DNA of 64,000 bases from Nocardioides sp. Root140 (lineage in GTDB: Bacteria > Actinomycetota > Actinomycetes > Propionibacteriales > Nocardioidaceae). The stretch lies in contig NZ_LMFI01000010.1 in assembly GCF_001426745.1 (NCBI RefSeq), forward strand, positions 1,092,159-1,156,158, read 5' to 3'. Made by a program: the position numbers and the translations under genes. Below the pieces are notes generated by a model that was not told the origin of the DNA, did not search any database, and saw nothing but the letters and a program-made list of their open reading frames with translations. Below are positions 33,908 through 42,435 of the stretch, piece by piece (position 1 is the first letter of the stretch; the number at the start of each line of letters is the position of its first letter).

Positions 33908-34947
33908 GCCTTCCTTCCGGCGCGGCCGACGGCCAGCAACCACAACAGGAACGGTGCGCCGAGGGCGCCGGTCACGACACCCACGGGGTAGTTCACGTCC
34001 GTGAGCATGTAGTCGGCCGCGTAGTCGGCGGCCACGACGATCACGGCACCGACGAGCCCGGCGCCGACCAAGGTGGCGCGTCCGCGGTTCAGGAACCGGG
34101 CGATCGGCCCGGCCAGGAACGACACGAACGCGATGGGCCCGGCGGCCGCGACGGCCGCGGCCACCAGGATCACGGCGAGCAGCAGCAGGAGGTCCACGCG
34201 ACCGGGGCGTACGCCGAGTGCCGCGGCGGTGTCCTGCCCCAGCTCGGTGATGCGCAATGCGCGGGCCACCCAGAACACCAGGGGCAGCAGCACCGCGAAC
34301 GCCACCGCGAAGAACCTGACCGTCGGCCAGTCGACCTGGTTCAGGCTGCCGGTCATCCAGAGCAACGCCAGCTGGGCGTCGTAGGTGTCGGCGCGGGTGA
34401 AGAGGTACTGGATGACCGACATCAGCCCGGCCGCGACGCCGATGCCGACCAGCACGAGGCGGTAGCCGAGCAGGGTGCCGGCGACGAGTCGCACCAGGAT
34501 CGCGACACCGATCGCACCGGCCATCGCGGCCACGCTGATCCAGTTGCCGGTCTGGTCGAGCGCCACGATCGCGAAGACGGCGGCGGCGCTGGCACCCGTG
34601 CTGACGCCGATGATGTCGGGGCTGGCCAGCGGGTTGCGAAGAGTCGTCTGGAAGACCGCGCCACCGACGCCGAACGCGACGCCCACGAGCACGCCGAGGA
34701 GCGCCCGCGGCAGCTTCACCTCCATCACGATGTAGGAGGCCACCGGGATCTCGGTGCCGGTGATGATGCGGAAGAAGTCGGGGATCGTGATCGTGTAGTC
34801 GCCGAGCAGGACACGGGCGCCGAACACCACCACCAGCAGGGCACCGAGGCCGGCCAGGACCAGGCCCGAACGGCGTGCCGGCCTGCGTCGCGCGCGTCGT
34901 ACGACGGTCACGTCGACGTCACGCTCGGGGGCCAGGAGTGCGGTCAT
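33904..34947 (-). CDS. FecCD-type iron-siderophore permease
   Basis: 347 residues with about ten hydrophobic segments. BtuC/FecCD hallmarks: LPRALLGVLVGVAFGVGGAVFQTTLRNPLASPDIIG and the coupling-helix region AAALGVRPGRV. It pairs with the next permease to form a heterodimeric channel. ATG 34947 is preferred (GGGAGG six bases upstream, TGATG overlap); GTG 34950 is in frame one codon earlier. Confidence 0.95.
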   Translation of the reverse strand: MTALLAPERDVDVTVVRRARRRPARRSGLVLAGLGALLVVVFGARVLLGDYTITIPDFFRIITGTEIPVASYIVMEVKLPRALLGVLVGVAFGVGGAVFQTTLRNPLASPDIIGVSTGASAAAVFAIVALDQTGNWISVAAMAGAIGVAILVRLVAGTLLGYRLVLVGIGVAAGLMSVIQYLFTRADTYDAQLALLWMTGSLNQVDWPTVRFFAVAFAVLLPLVFWVARALRITELGQDTAAALGVRPGRVDLLLLLAVILVAAAVAAAGPIAFVSFLAGPIARFLNRGRATLVGAGLVGAVIVVAADYAADYMLTDVNYPVGVVTGALGAPFLLWLLAVGRAGRKA

Positions 34948-35981
34948 CACAGGCCTCCCATCCGGCGGCGGCCGATCATCCAGAGGAAGACGGGGACGCC
35001 GAGCACGGCGGTCATGATGCCGACCTGCACCTCGGTCGGCGGCAGGATCACGCGTCCGACGACGTCGGCGGCGAGGGTGAGCACGGCGCCGTACCCGACG
35101 CTGAACGGCAGGATCCGTCGGTAGTCGGAGCCGACCACCGACCGGACCAGGTGCGGGATGACCAGTCCGACGAAGGCGACCGGGCCGGCCAGGGCGGTGG
35201 CCGTGCCGGCGAGCAGCACGATCGCCAGCCCGATCACGATGCGGTCGAGCACGACCCGGCGGCCGAGGCTGCGGGCCAGGTCGTCGCCGAGGGCGAGCAG
35301 GTTGAGCAGCCCGGCGCCGGTGAAGGCGAGCACGGCGCCGAGCACGAGGAACGGCAGACCGGTGAGGAGCACGTCGAAGTCGCGCCCTCCGAGCGTGCCG
35401 ACCTGCCAGAAGCGGAAGACGTCGAGGGTCTTGCGGTCGGTGAGGAGGATCGCGGAGATCCAGCTGCCGAGGGCGGCGGTCAGTGCGGCACCGGCGATGG
35501 TCAGCTTCATCGGGGTGGCACCGTCACGGCCGAGCGACGCGATGGCGTGTACGGCGAGGGCAGCGACGGCAGCTCCGGCGAAGGCGAACCAGAGGCGCCC
35601 CTGGAGGCCGTTGATGCCGAGCCAGGAGATGGCCAGCACCATCGCGAACGAGGCGCCGGCGTTGATGCCGAGGATGCCGGGGTCGGCCAGCGGGTTGCGG
35701 GTCAGGCCCTGCATGCAGGCACCCGCCAGGGCCAGGGCGGCGCCGACGGCCAGGCCCAGGCAGGTGCGTGGCCACCGGGCAAGGGCGATGCCGTGGTCGA
35801 CGTGGCCGGGGTCGAGGACAGCGGCCGGGGAGATGGTCACGCTGCCGATGAGCATGGAGCAGGTGGCGACGACGACCACCGCCGCGATCATGATCGCGAC
35901 GGCGGTCGTCGTACCGGTCGGAACCGGTCCCATCCGGCCGGCTGTGGCGGTCCTTCCGGAGGGGGTCGCCAGGGTGGTCAC
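34947..35981 (-). CDS. FecCD-type iron-siderophore permease
   Basis: 344 residues, multi-spanning. FecCD landmarks WPRTCLGLAVGAALALAGA and MQGLTRNPLADPGILGINAGA are clear, with coupling segment ARSLGRRV and late GPVAFVGLVIPHLVRS. The N-terminal ~25 residues are polar before the first helix. GTG start overlaps the binding-protein stop by 4 bp. It forms the transmembrane pore with the downstream permease. Confidence 0.95.
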   Translation of the reverse strand: MTTLATPSGRTATAGRMGPVPTGTTTAVAIMIAAVVVVATCSMLIGSVTISPAAVLDPGHVDHGIALARWPRTCLGLAVGAALALAGACMQGLTRNPLADPGILGINAGASFAMVLAISWLGINGLQGRLWFAFAGAAVAALAVHAIASLGRDGATPMKLTIAGAALTAALGSWISAILLTDRKTLDVFRFWQVGTLGGRDFDVLLTGLPFLVLGAVLAFTGAGLLNLLALGDDLARSLGRRVVLDRIVIGLAIVLLAGTATALAGPVAFVGLVIPHLVRSVVGSDYRRILPFSVGYGAVLTLAADVVGRVILPPTEVQVGIMTAVLGVPVFLWMIGRRRMGGL

Positions 35982-37021
35982 GAGCCGGCGACAGCCTTGG
36001 CCACCTGCGGCATGAAGTGCTCCATGGCGTAGGGGATCGACAGCGGCGTCGGCGACGAGAGGCCCAGCGCGTCGGTCTTGTTGGTCGAGGCCAGGACGTG
36101 GCCGTCCTTGATGCCGGGGATCTGGCCCAGCAGCGGGTCGGCCTCGAACTTCGCCAGGTCGCCGTCGGTCTCGGCGTACGTGATGAAGACGTCAGCCTCG
36201 AGCTCCTTGCCGCGGTCGGCGGAGAGGGTGCCGTAGAACTGGCCGGGCTTGCTGAGCTCCTCGATGATCGGGGCGTTCACCATGCCGGTGTCGGTGAGCA
36301 GCAGCGGGCGGTTGTCCGCGACGGTGTAGTAGTCGATCTTCGACATGTCGGTGGTCGCCAGCGAGGTGAAGATGAACGACTTGCCGACGATGTCGGGGTT
36401 GTCCTTGCCGGCCTGGGTCAGCGAGGCCTCGGTCTGCTTCTTGACGTCGGCCGCGATCGCCGTACGACCCAGCGCCTTGCCGACCAGGTCGAGCGAGTCC
36501 TGCCACGACGTGAGCCACGGGTCGCCGGGGAAGGCGACGACGGGGATGCCGCCGTTGATCTTGGAGAGCTTCTTGTAGTCCTTCTCCGTGATGCCGGAGT
36601 TGGTGGCCAGGATCAGGTCGGGCTGGAGCTGGGCGATCTCCTTGAACGGCACGCCGTCGGTGTCGCTGAGGCGCTCCGGCTGCTCGCCGCCGAGCTCCTC
36701 GAGCTTGGCGTCGAACCACGGGGTCGAGCCCTGGTCGTTGCCGCCCCAGCTGATGTCGGTGGCACCGATCGGCACGATGCCCAGCGAGAGCGCGGTGTCC
36801 TGGTCGGTCCAGCCGAGGGTGACGACACGCTTGGGCTCGGCGTCGATCGTGGTCTCGCCGTAGGCGTGCTCGACGGTGACCGGGAAGGCGTTGGCGTCGG
36901 GCTCGGTGACGACCTTGGAGTCGTCCTTCTCCTCGCCGTTGGCGGAGCCGGTGGCGCAGGAGGTCAGGGACAGGGCCGCTGTCGCCAGCAGGGCGGCGAA
37001 GAGGGTGCGGGGGCGCGTCAT
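35978..37021 (-). CDS. Iron-siderophore substrate-binding lipoprotein
   Basis: 347 residues. Lipobox LTSC puts the lipidated Cys at residue 22 after a short signal peptide. The rest is a FecB/FepB-type periplasmic-binding fold: VTVEHAYGETTIDAEPKRVVTLGWTDQDTALSLGIVPIGAT at the first lobe, IAQLQPDLILATNSG, then the second lobe ending PTPLSIPYAMEHFMP. It captures ferric siderophore outside the membrane and delivers it to the FecCD permeases. ATG has AGAGGA upstream. First gene of the operon, below the iron-box-like dyad. Confidence 0.94.
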   Translation of the reverse strand: MTRPRTLFAALLATAALSLTSCATGSANGEEKDDSKVVTEPDANAFPVTVEHAYGETTIDAEPKRVVTLGWTDQDTALSLGIVPIGATDISWGGNDQGSTPWFDAKLEELGGEQPERLSDTDGVPFKEIAQLQPDLILATNSGITEKDYKKLSKINGGIPVVAFPGDPWLTSWQDSLDLVGKALGRTAIAADVKKQTEASLTQAGKDNPDIVGKSFIFTSLATTDMSKIDYYTVADNRPLLLTDTGMVNAPIIEELSKPGQFYGTLSADRGKELEADVFITYAETDGDLAKFEADPLLGQIPGIKDGHVLASTNKTDALGLSSPTPLSIPYAMEHFMPQVAKAVAGS

Positions 37022-37039
37022 ACTGCGTCCTCTCGGGAA

Positions 37040-37070
37040 GTTAGGGCATGCTTATTAAGGTCACCCTAAC
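37040..37070 (-). promoter_or_regulatory. Iron-box-like operator (IdeR/DmdR1 type)
   Basis: On the gene strand TTAGGGTGACCTTAA resembles the iron box TTAGGTTAGCCTAACC; the wider site is bounded by inverted GTTAGGG and CCCTAAC. It lies 18-49 bp upstream of the binding-protein ATG, where repression by iron-loaded IdeR/DtxR would shut the uptake operon. Confidence 0.55.
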
Positions 37071-37159
37071 TCCGGCCCCCCGGAATTACGCAAGTGGGAT
37101 CTGCCGTTAATCCGCCGTGACCCGCACCACAGTGTCGGACCACGCACAGACCGGCGCGC

Positions 37160-37735
37160 TCAGATCTCCGTGCGGTGGAAGTTCTGGAAGGACTTCGACG
37201 GCGTCGGTCCGCGCTGGCCCTGGTAGCGCGAGCCGTACTTCTCCGAGCCGTAGGGATGCAGCGACGGCGAGGTGAGCCGGAAGAAGCAGAGCTGGCCGAT
37301 CTTCATTCCCGGGTAGAGCTTGATCGGCAGCGTCGCGACATTGGCGAGCTCGAGCGTCACGTGGCCACTGAAGCCGGGGTCGACGAAGCCGGCGGTGGCG
37401 TGGGTGAGCAGGCCGAGCCGGCCCAGCGACGACTTGCCCTCGACGCGGGCCGCGATGTCGTCGGGCAGCGTGACCACTTCGTACGTCGACCCGAGCACGA
37501 ACTCGCCGGGATGGAGGATGAACGGGTCATCGCCCTCCGCCTCGATCTCCCGGGTCAGGTCGGACTGGTCGGCCGCCGGGTCGATGTGCGGGTAGCGGTG
37601 GTTCTCGAAGACCCGGAAGAACCGGTCGAGGCGGAAGTCGATGCTGGAGGGCTGGACCATTGCCGGGTCGTAGGGCTCGACGGCGATCCGCTTCGCGTCG
37701 ATCTCGGCCAGGATGTCGCGGTCTGAGAGGAGCAC
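37160..37735 (-). CDS. dcd: dCTP deaminase
   Basis: 191 residues, family length. Motifs: MLLSDRDI start, [36 protein letters not shown] with the catalytic Glu region [18 protein letters not shown], and the C-terminal [13 protein letters not shown] that closes on the nucleotide. It converts dCTP to dUTP (actinobacterial forms are often bifunctional and go on to dUMP). GTG at 37735 lacks a strong ribosome site; with only 60 bp to the divergent SGNH gene it may be translated from a short leader. Confidence 0.96.
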   Translation of the reverse strand: MLLSDRDILAEIDAKRIAVEPYDPAMVQPSSIDFRLDRFFRVFENHRYPHIDPAADQSDLTREIEAEGDDPFILHPGEFVLGSTYEVVTLPDDIAARVEGKSSLGRLGLLTHATAGFVDPGFSGHVTLELANVATLPIKLYPGMKIGQLCFFRLTSPSLHPYGSEKYGSRYQGQRGPTPSKSFQNFHRTEI

Positions 37736-37795
37736 CCGGACAACCTACCGTCCCCAGCTTTGGCGGTCAGGCAGGTCCGCGACCAGAATGGCCGC

Positions 37796-38560
37796 ATGAC
37801 CTTCCAGCGGTACGTCGCCCTGGGCGACTCGTTCACCGAGGGCGTCGGAGACCCCGACCCTGCCCGCCCCAACGGCCTGCGCGGCTGGGCGGACCTGGTG
37901 GCCGAGCAGCTCGCCGTACAGGATCCCGACTTCACCTACGCCAACCTCGCCATCCGTGGTCGCAAGCTCGACGGCGTGCTCGCCGAGCAGATCGAGCCGG
38001 CAGTGGCGATGCGGCCCGACCTCGTGACGATCTACGCCGGCGGCAACGACATGCTCCGCCCGAAGGTGGACCTCAACGGCCTCATCAGGCGGTACGACGA
38101 CGGCCTCGGCAAGCTCGCTGCCACCGGTGCCCACCTGGTGCTCTGGACCGCCCACGACCCGAGTGCCTCACGGTTCTACGCGCCACTGCGCGGCCGGTTC
38201 GCGATCTACAACGAACTGGTCCGCGAGCTGGCCGACTCCTACGACGCCACGCTGATCGACTTCTGGCGATTGAGGGAGTACCAGGGCTGGGGCCTCTGGT
38301 CCGACGACCGGCTGCACATGAACTCGGCCGGCCACCAGCGGATGGCGATCGAGGTGCTGAACCGCCTCGGCATCACCCACGCACTCGAGGTGCCGGACCC
38401 GGCGCCTGCCCCGGTGTCCGTGCCGCGCCGGGAGGCCCTGGGCGCGAACCTCCGGTGGACCCGCACCGAGGCCCTGCCATGGGCGCATCGCCGCCTGACC
38501 GGCCGGTCCTCCGGTGACACGGTGAGCCCTCGTCGCCCGGAACTCGGTCCGGTCGAGTAG
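37796..38560 (+). CDS. SGNH/GDSL hydrolase
   Basis: 254 residues, no signal peptide. Block I GDSFTEGVGD (Ser nucleophile near residue 10), block III GGNDML and block V DRLHMN with the Asp-His pair. Actinobacterial enzymes of this kind are lipases, esterases or deacylases. The C-terminal ~45 residues are Pro/Arg-rich (ALPWAHRRLTGR) and probably unstructured. ATG 37796 is chosen because the GDSL domain follows immediately. Divergent from dcd and followed by a tRNA gene. Confidence 0.92.
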   Translation: MTFQRYVALGDSFTEGVGDPDPARPNGLRGWADLVAEQLAVQDPDFTYANLAIRGRKLDGVLAEQIEPAVAMRPDLVTIYAGGNDMLRPKVDLNGLIRRYDDGLGKLAATGAHLVLWTAHDPSASRFYAPLRGRFAIYNELVRELADSYDATLIDFWRLREYQGWGLWSDDRLHMNSAGHQRMAIEVLNRLGITHALEVPDPAPAPVSVPRREALGANLRWTRTEALPWAHRRLTGRSSGDTVSPRRPELGPVE

Positions 38561-38619
38561 CATCTTCCCCGTCCGACACTGCTCCGCGTGGACCCTTCCA
38601 TGCGAGCCGGCCGGACACT

Positions 38620-38695
38620 GCGGACGTAGCTCAGTTGGTAGAGCGCGACCTTCCCAAGGTCGATGTCGCGAGTTCGAATCTCGTCGTCCGCTCCA
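38620..38695 (+). tRNA. tRNA-Gly (CCC)
   Basis: Cloverleaf with acceptor arms GCGGACG / CGTCCGC, D arm TAGCTCAGTTGGTAGAGC, anticodon arm CGACC-TTCCCAA-GGTCG giving anticodon CCC, T loop TTCGAAT, discriminator T and an encoded CCA at 38693-38695. It reads GGG glycine codons. Confidence 0.96.
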
Positions 38696-38738
38696 TTTTC
38701 TCTTCTTCGCTCTCTTCTTCTCCTTCTCCTCCTCCCCA

Positions 38739-38871
38739 CGAACCGCGTGTTCTTGATGCGCGAACCGTGGACTCTTGAGCGCCCAACCGTGGATTCTTGA
38801 CGCGGTCCACCAAGAACCCACTGGTCGAAGCGCGACAACCCACGGTTGGCGCATCAAGAATCCACGGTTCG
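38739..38871. repeat. 22-nt repeat array, locus A (3 direct + 3 inverted units)
   Basis: Three tandem units of exactly 22 nt (38739, 38761, 38783), one spacer base at 38805, then three inverted units (38806, 38828, 38850). Core of the inverted form is CATCAAGAATCCACGGTT. The outer pair matches at 19 of 22 positions; inner pairs are weaker. The array could fold into a long hairpin. It lies 44 bp after tRNA-Gly. Confidence 0.85.
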
Positions 38872-38879
38872 CGACGGAT

Positions 38880-38899
38880 GAATTACAGGTTTGTAATTC
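38880..38899. promoter_or_regulatory. AT-rich palindrome upstream of the C39-like gene
   Basis: Perfect 8-bp arms GAATTACA and TGTAATTC with spacer ggtt, striking in this GC-rich DNA. It is about 115 bp before the ATG at 39014; operator or cruciform are both possible. The rest of 38900-39013 holds no feature I recognise. Confidence 0.45.
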
Positions 38900-39013
38900 G
38901 TACGGCGTGTCGCTGCGATGTTTCTCATGTGACTGATGGGATACTTGACGATTCGTGTGATCTCTGGGAAGAGTGGTGCGTGGCCCACTCCCGAGCCCAT
39001 CGAGGTCTTCCCC

Positions 39014-40273
39014 ATGAATCGCCGTCGAAGTGCCGCCATCGGCACGTTCGCCATGGTCCTGATCAGCTACCCCCTCACGTCGGGCGCGAGTGCCACGACC
39101 GCCTCCCCCTCCACGACCGCGAAGCCACCCGCCGCGCCGGTCCTCCCGCTCAACGCCACCGCGGATCTCGGCAAGGTCACCCCGGAGATGCAGGCCGAGA
39201 TCGACCGCGTGCTGGCCGAGGGCCGCACCGTCGCCTCCCGCCAGGTGGCCCGCACCGACGCGGCCACCCTGGTCAGCAGCCAGGTGCGCTGCGCCGACCT
39301 CGAGGGCCAGCGCTACTGCCTGGGCACCGGGTGGACCGACGAGCCCGAGTCCGAGGTGCAGGCCGAGGCCACCGCCAGCACCCGGGTCGGCCTGGGCCGG
39401 ACCACCGCGCGGACCGCCGCCACTGAGTCCACCGGCGACCTGACGTTGGCCGACCAGCTGCGCCAGCGCGCCGCACTGCCGACGGCCCAGCGCCAGAAGG
39501 TGGAGCGTGCCGAGCTGGTCACGGCGGCCCGGTCGGTCGCCAAGGTCTGGCTGTTGCGCCACCAGCTCCAGGGCAAGCCGCTGCCGACCGGCTTCGTCGA
39601 GCGGCACCCCGAGATCCACGCCGACGACTCCCCCCTCAGCGCCCGTACGACGACCGCGACCGCAGGCACCACGACGGCGGCGCCGGCCCGCAAGACCTCC
39701 GCGGACTACCCCGAGGCCTTCAAGATCCTCGACGAGCGCCGGGTCGCCGAGCAGACCAGGACCTACTGGTGCGGTCCGACCTCGATGCAGATGATCGGAT
39801 GGGGCTGGCGGGGGTACCGCAACTCCCAGATCTACTGGGCCAACAGGCTCGGCACCACCAGCAGCGGCACCGCGATCAGCGAGATGGTGCGGGTCACGAA
39901 CGCGTACACCGGGTTCGACAACCCGAAGCGCGCCGGCACCTACGTCGTCCTCGACGTCGGCAACTGGACCTGGGGACAGTGGTGGCTGCTGCAGATGCGG
40001 CACATCTACGACTACCGCGCACCGGTGATCCTCCACCCGATCCTGCTCAAGCGGTTCTACCCCTACCTCGATGACGACGCGAGCGGTCACTTCCAGGTCG
40101 GTCGCGGCTACGACAAGAACGGCAGCCGAGGCCGGCTGCTGAAGTACTTCGAACCGTGGAACCAGCAGCGCTTCGACCCGTCGGAGCCGTTCATCTCGCG
40201 CAACCAGACCCGCTACGCCTACCGGTCCTACCGCGCGAACCTGGCCCACTCGATGCACAACATCGGCGTCTGA
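39014..40273 (+). CDS. Secreted C39-like papain-fold peptidase
   Basis: 419 residues. Signal peptide (MNRRRSAAIGTFAMVLISY...) and a low-complexity Thr/Ala/Pro region precede two spacer regions. The C-terminal ~180 residues carry the catalytic motif RTYWCGPTSMQMI (Cys253) and DASGHFQVGRGYD (His359), as in C39-like cysteine peptidases. The middle part (~residues 60-240) has Cys pairs (VRCADLEGQRYCLGTGW), perhaps a propeptide. It is probably exported and acts on cell-envelope or extracellular peptides. GAGG precedes ATG 39014. A TGATG overlap couples it to the lipoprotein gene. Confidence 0.8.
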   Translation: MNRRRSAAIGTFAMVLISYPLTSGASATTASPSTTAKPPAAPVLPLNATADLGKVTPEMQAEIDRVLAEGRTVASRQVARTDAATLVSSQVRCADLEGQRYCLGTGWTDEPESEVQAEATASTRVGLGRTTARTAATESTGDLTLADQLRQRAALPTAQRQKVERAELVTAARSVAKVWLLRHQLQGKPLPTGFVERHPEIHADDSPLSARTTTATAGTTTAAPARKTSADYPEAFKILDERRVAEQTRTYWCGPTSMQMIGWGWRGYRNSQIYWANRLGTTSSGTAISEMVRVTNAYTGFDNPKRAGTYVVLDVGNWTWGQWWLLQMRHIYDYRAPVILHPILLKRFYPYLDDDASGHFQVGRGYDKNGSRGRLLKYFEPWNQQRFDPSEPFISRNQTRYAYRSYRANLAHSMHNIGV

Positions 40274-41400
40274 TGCGGGCACGCAGCATCACGGTCGCCG
40301 TCCTGCTCGCCGCGACGCTCAGCGCGTGCGGTGGCGGTGGTGAGGACGACGAACCGCAGGGCATCGCCGACCCCTCCGACACGGGGAGCAGCAGGACGAC
40401 GGACGAGCCACCGACCGACGGCTCCACCCCGGACGGCTCCGACACCGACAAGGCGCCGGCCGACACCAGCCCCGAGGCCACCCGCAAGCTCCTCGACTGG
40501 CAGCCGGTGACCGGCACCGGTCAGAGCATCGTGCGCGACGCGGAGTGGACCCTGAGCACCGACGAGGCCCGCTCGCAGGCGACCCTGGACGGCCCCAGGC
40601 CGGTCACCATTCCCGCCGGGGCGGGGCGTCAGATCTCCGACACGTTCCTCACCGACTCCTCGGCCGTCGTGGTCGCCCAGGACAAGGCGGAGACGAAGCC
40701 GCAGCTGATCACGCAGGTCGACCTCGCGTCCGGGAGGAAGACCACTCTCACCGATCCCGCGCCCGGCCCCGGCGGCCCGTTCGCGGCGTACGGCGACACG
40801 TTGGCCTATGCGACGTACACGCCCGGCAGCGACTACTGCCTGGCCACCGTCGACCTCGCCGCAGGGTCCGGAGCGAAGGGCTACTGCGCACCCAGGCGGC
40901 ACGGGTTCACCAACGTGTCGGTGAGCCCCGAGGGCACCTCGATGATGACGTTCGACGCGAAGCGTCCGGTGGCCTGCCGCACGCTGGTCGATGTCGAGGG
41001 CGGCGAGGTCACCCCGATCGACGGCGTCGAGGAGTGCAAGGGCTGGGACGTGCTGGCCACGCCGTCCGGCCACGTCTGGTCGACGATCCCGAAGGAGAAC
41101 CGGATCGAGGTGGGCGACATGCACGCCTCGGTCGACGGGACGACGTACGACCTCGGTGAGGCCACGACCGGATCCCTGCTCTGGTGCGGCGACTCGGCGT
41201 ACTTCTCGCGCGACCGCGGCGCCGACGGCAACGCGGCACTGTTCCGCTGGACCCCCGAGGCGACCCTCGAGCTGGTCTACGAGGCACCAGGCAAGGGCGA
41301 CTCGTTCCTGGTCACCCCCACCTGCGCCGGCAACGTCCTCACGATCGAGGCCTACGGCGAGGGCGGCGACGAGACCGTGTCGGCTACCGTGCCCGGATGA
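40273..41400 (+). CDS. Lipoprotein with beta-propeller-like body, partner of the C39-like peptidase
   Basis: 375 residues. Lipobox LSACGGGG (Cys19) marks a lipoprotein; a ~45-residue Thr/Ser/Asp/Pro-rich linker follows. The remaining ~300 residues contain repeats of the WD/TolB-like type (ISDTFLTDSSAVVVAQD, GFTNVSVSPEGTSMMTFD) and six Cys that could form disulphides outside the cell. It starts on the A of the preceding TGA, so it is translationally coupled to the peptidase, and may be its membrane anchor, inhibitor or receptor. That is inference. Confidence 0.7.
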   Translation: MRARSITVAVLLAATLSACGGGGEDDEPQGIADPSDTGSSRTTDEPPTDGSTPDGSDTDKAPADTSPEATRKLLDWQPVTGTGQSIVRDAEWTLSTDEARSQATLDGPRPVTIPAGAGRQISDTFLTDSSAVVVAQDKAETKPQLITQVDLASGRKTTLTDPAPGPGGPFAAYGDTLAYATYTPGSDYCLATVDLAAGSGAKGYCAPRRHGFTNVSVSPEGTSMMTFDAKRPVACRTLVDVEGGEVTPIDGVEECKGWDVLATPSGHVWSTIPKENRIEVGDMHASVDGTTYDLGEATTGSLLWCGDSAYFSRDRGADGNAALFRWTPEATLELVYEAPGKGDSFLVTPTCAGNVLTIEAYGEGGDETVSATVPG

Positions 41401-41421
41401 GAGAAGGGACGTGAGCACGCG

Positions 41422-41760
41422 ATGAGTCCGGACGTCACCGACGAGCAGATCCAGGCGCTTGCCGCCAGCGCCAAGCCCTACAGCCTGGCCCAGCTCCACT
41501 GGGGCCCGGAACGCCACCGGGCAGATGCCGACACGATCGAGCGGGAGCACCAACGGCGCATGGTGTCGTTGCGCGCGGAAGGCGTGATCGCGATCCTCTG
41601 CCCGGTGTCCTCCGACACCGTGGCTGGCGTGGCGATCATGACCGAGACGCCCGAGCGGGCCCGGGAGATCATGGCGGCCGACCCGTGCGTGCAGGCCGGA
41701 ATGATGACCTGCGAGATCCTCCCGTGCGCCGGCTTCCCGGGCGACTCACTGCCCGGGTGA
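41422..41760 (+). CDS. YciI-like protein
   Basis: 112 residues, YCII fold: AQLHWGPERHRADADTIEREHQRRM carries the conserved His, followed by GVAIMTETPERAREIMAADPCVQAGMMTCEI. YciI-related proteins include small hydrolases and dehalogenases, but most have no known activity. It starts 21 bp after the lipoprotein gene, so the three may share a transcript, though the function looks unrelated. Confidence 0.8.
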   Translation: MSPDVTDEQIQALAASAKPYSLAQLHWGPERHRADADTIEREHQRRMVSLRAEGVIAILCPVSSDTVAGVAIMTETPERAREIMAADPCVQAGMMTCEILPCAGFPGDSLPG

Positions 41761-41792
41761 GCGGATCAGGCGGTCACGCCTAGGCTTCGGTC

Positions 41793-42434
41793 ATGGCTGA
41801 GTTCGCCGGGTTCCCCGTTGCCGCACTGGACTTCTTCGACGACCTCGAGGTCGACAACACCAAGTCGTTCTGGGAGGCGCACAGACAGGTCCACGCCGAG
41901 TCGGTCAAGGCACCGATGGTCGCCCTGACCGCCGCACTGGAGCCCGAGTTCGGCACCGCGAAGGTGTTCCGCCCCTACCGCGACGTACGGTTCGCGAAGG
42001 ACAAGACGCCGTACAAGACCCACCAGGGCGCCTTCGTCGGGGTCGCCCCGGCCACCGGGTGGTACGTCGAGGTGTCGGCGCGCGGCGTACGGACCGGCGG
42101 CGGGTTCTACGAGGCCAGCGCGCAGCGGTTGGCCGCCGTGCGCGACGCGATCGACAACGAGCACACCGGCAAGGAGCTCGAGAAACTCCTTACCAGGTTG
42201 AGGAAACTCGGCTGGAGCATCGGCGGCGACACCCTGAAGACAAAGCCCCGCGGCTACGACGCCGATCACCCGCGGATCGACCTGCTGCGGCACCGTTCGC
42301 TCACCCTCGGCCGCGACCACGGCTTCGAGCCGGTGATCCACACGCCCGAGTTCGCCGACGTCGTACGCCGGGACTGGCGCGAGCTGCGACCCGTCGTCGA
42401 GTGGATCGCAGCCCGCACCGACACCCTGGAGTGA
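41793..42434 (+). CDS. DUF2461 family protein
   Basis: 213 residues. Family landmarks: ALDFFDDLEVDNTKSFWEAHR at the start, RPYRDVRFAKDKTPYKTHQGAFVG in the middle and LKTKPRGYDADHPRIDLLRHRSL near residue 150. DUF2461 proteins are cytosolic with unknown activity. The conserved Arg/Lys/His cluster suggests phosphate or nucleotide binding. One base separates its stop from the convergent membrane protein gene. Confidence 0.85.
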   Translation: MAEFAGFPVAALDFFDDLEVDNTKSFWEAHRQVHAESVKAPMVALTAALEPEFGTAKVFRPYRDVRFAKDKTPYKTHQGAFVGVAPATGWYVEVSARGVRTGGGFYEASAQRLAAVRDAIDNEHTGKELEKLLTRLRKLGWSIGGDTLKTKPRGYDADHPRIDLLRHRSLTLGRDHGFEPVIHTPEFADVVRRDWRELRPVVEWIAARTDTLE

Positions 42435-42435
42435 G

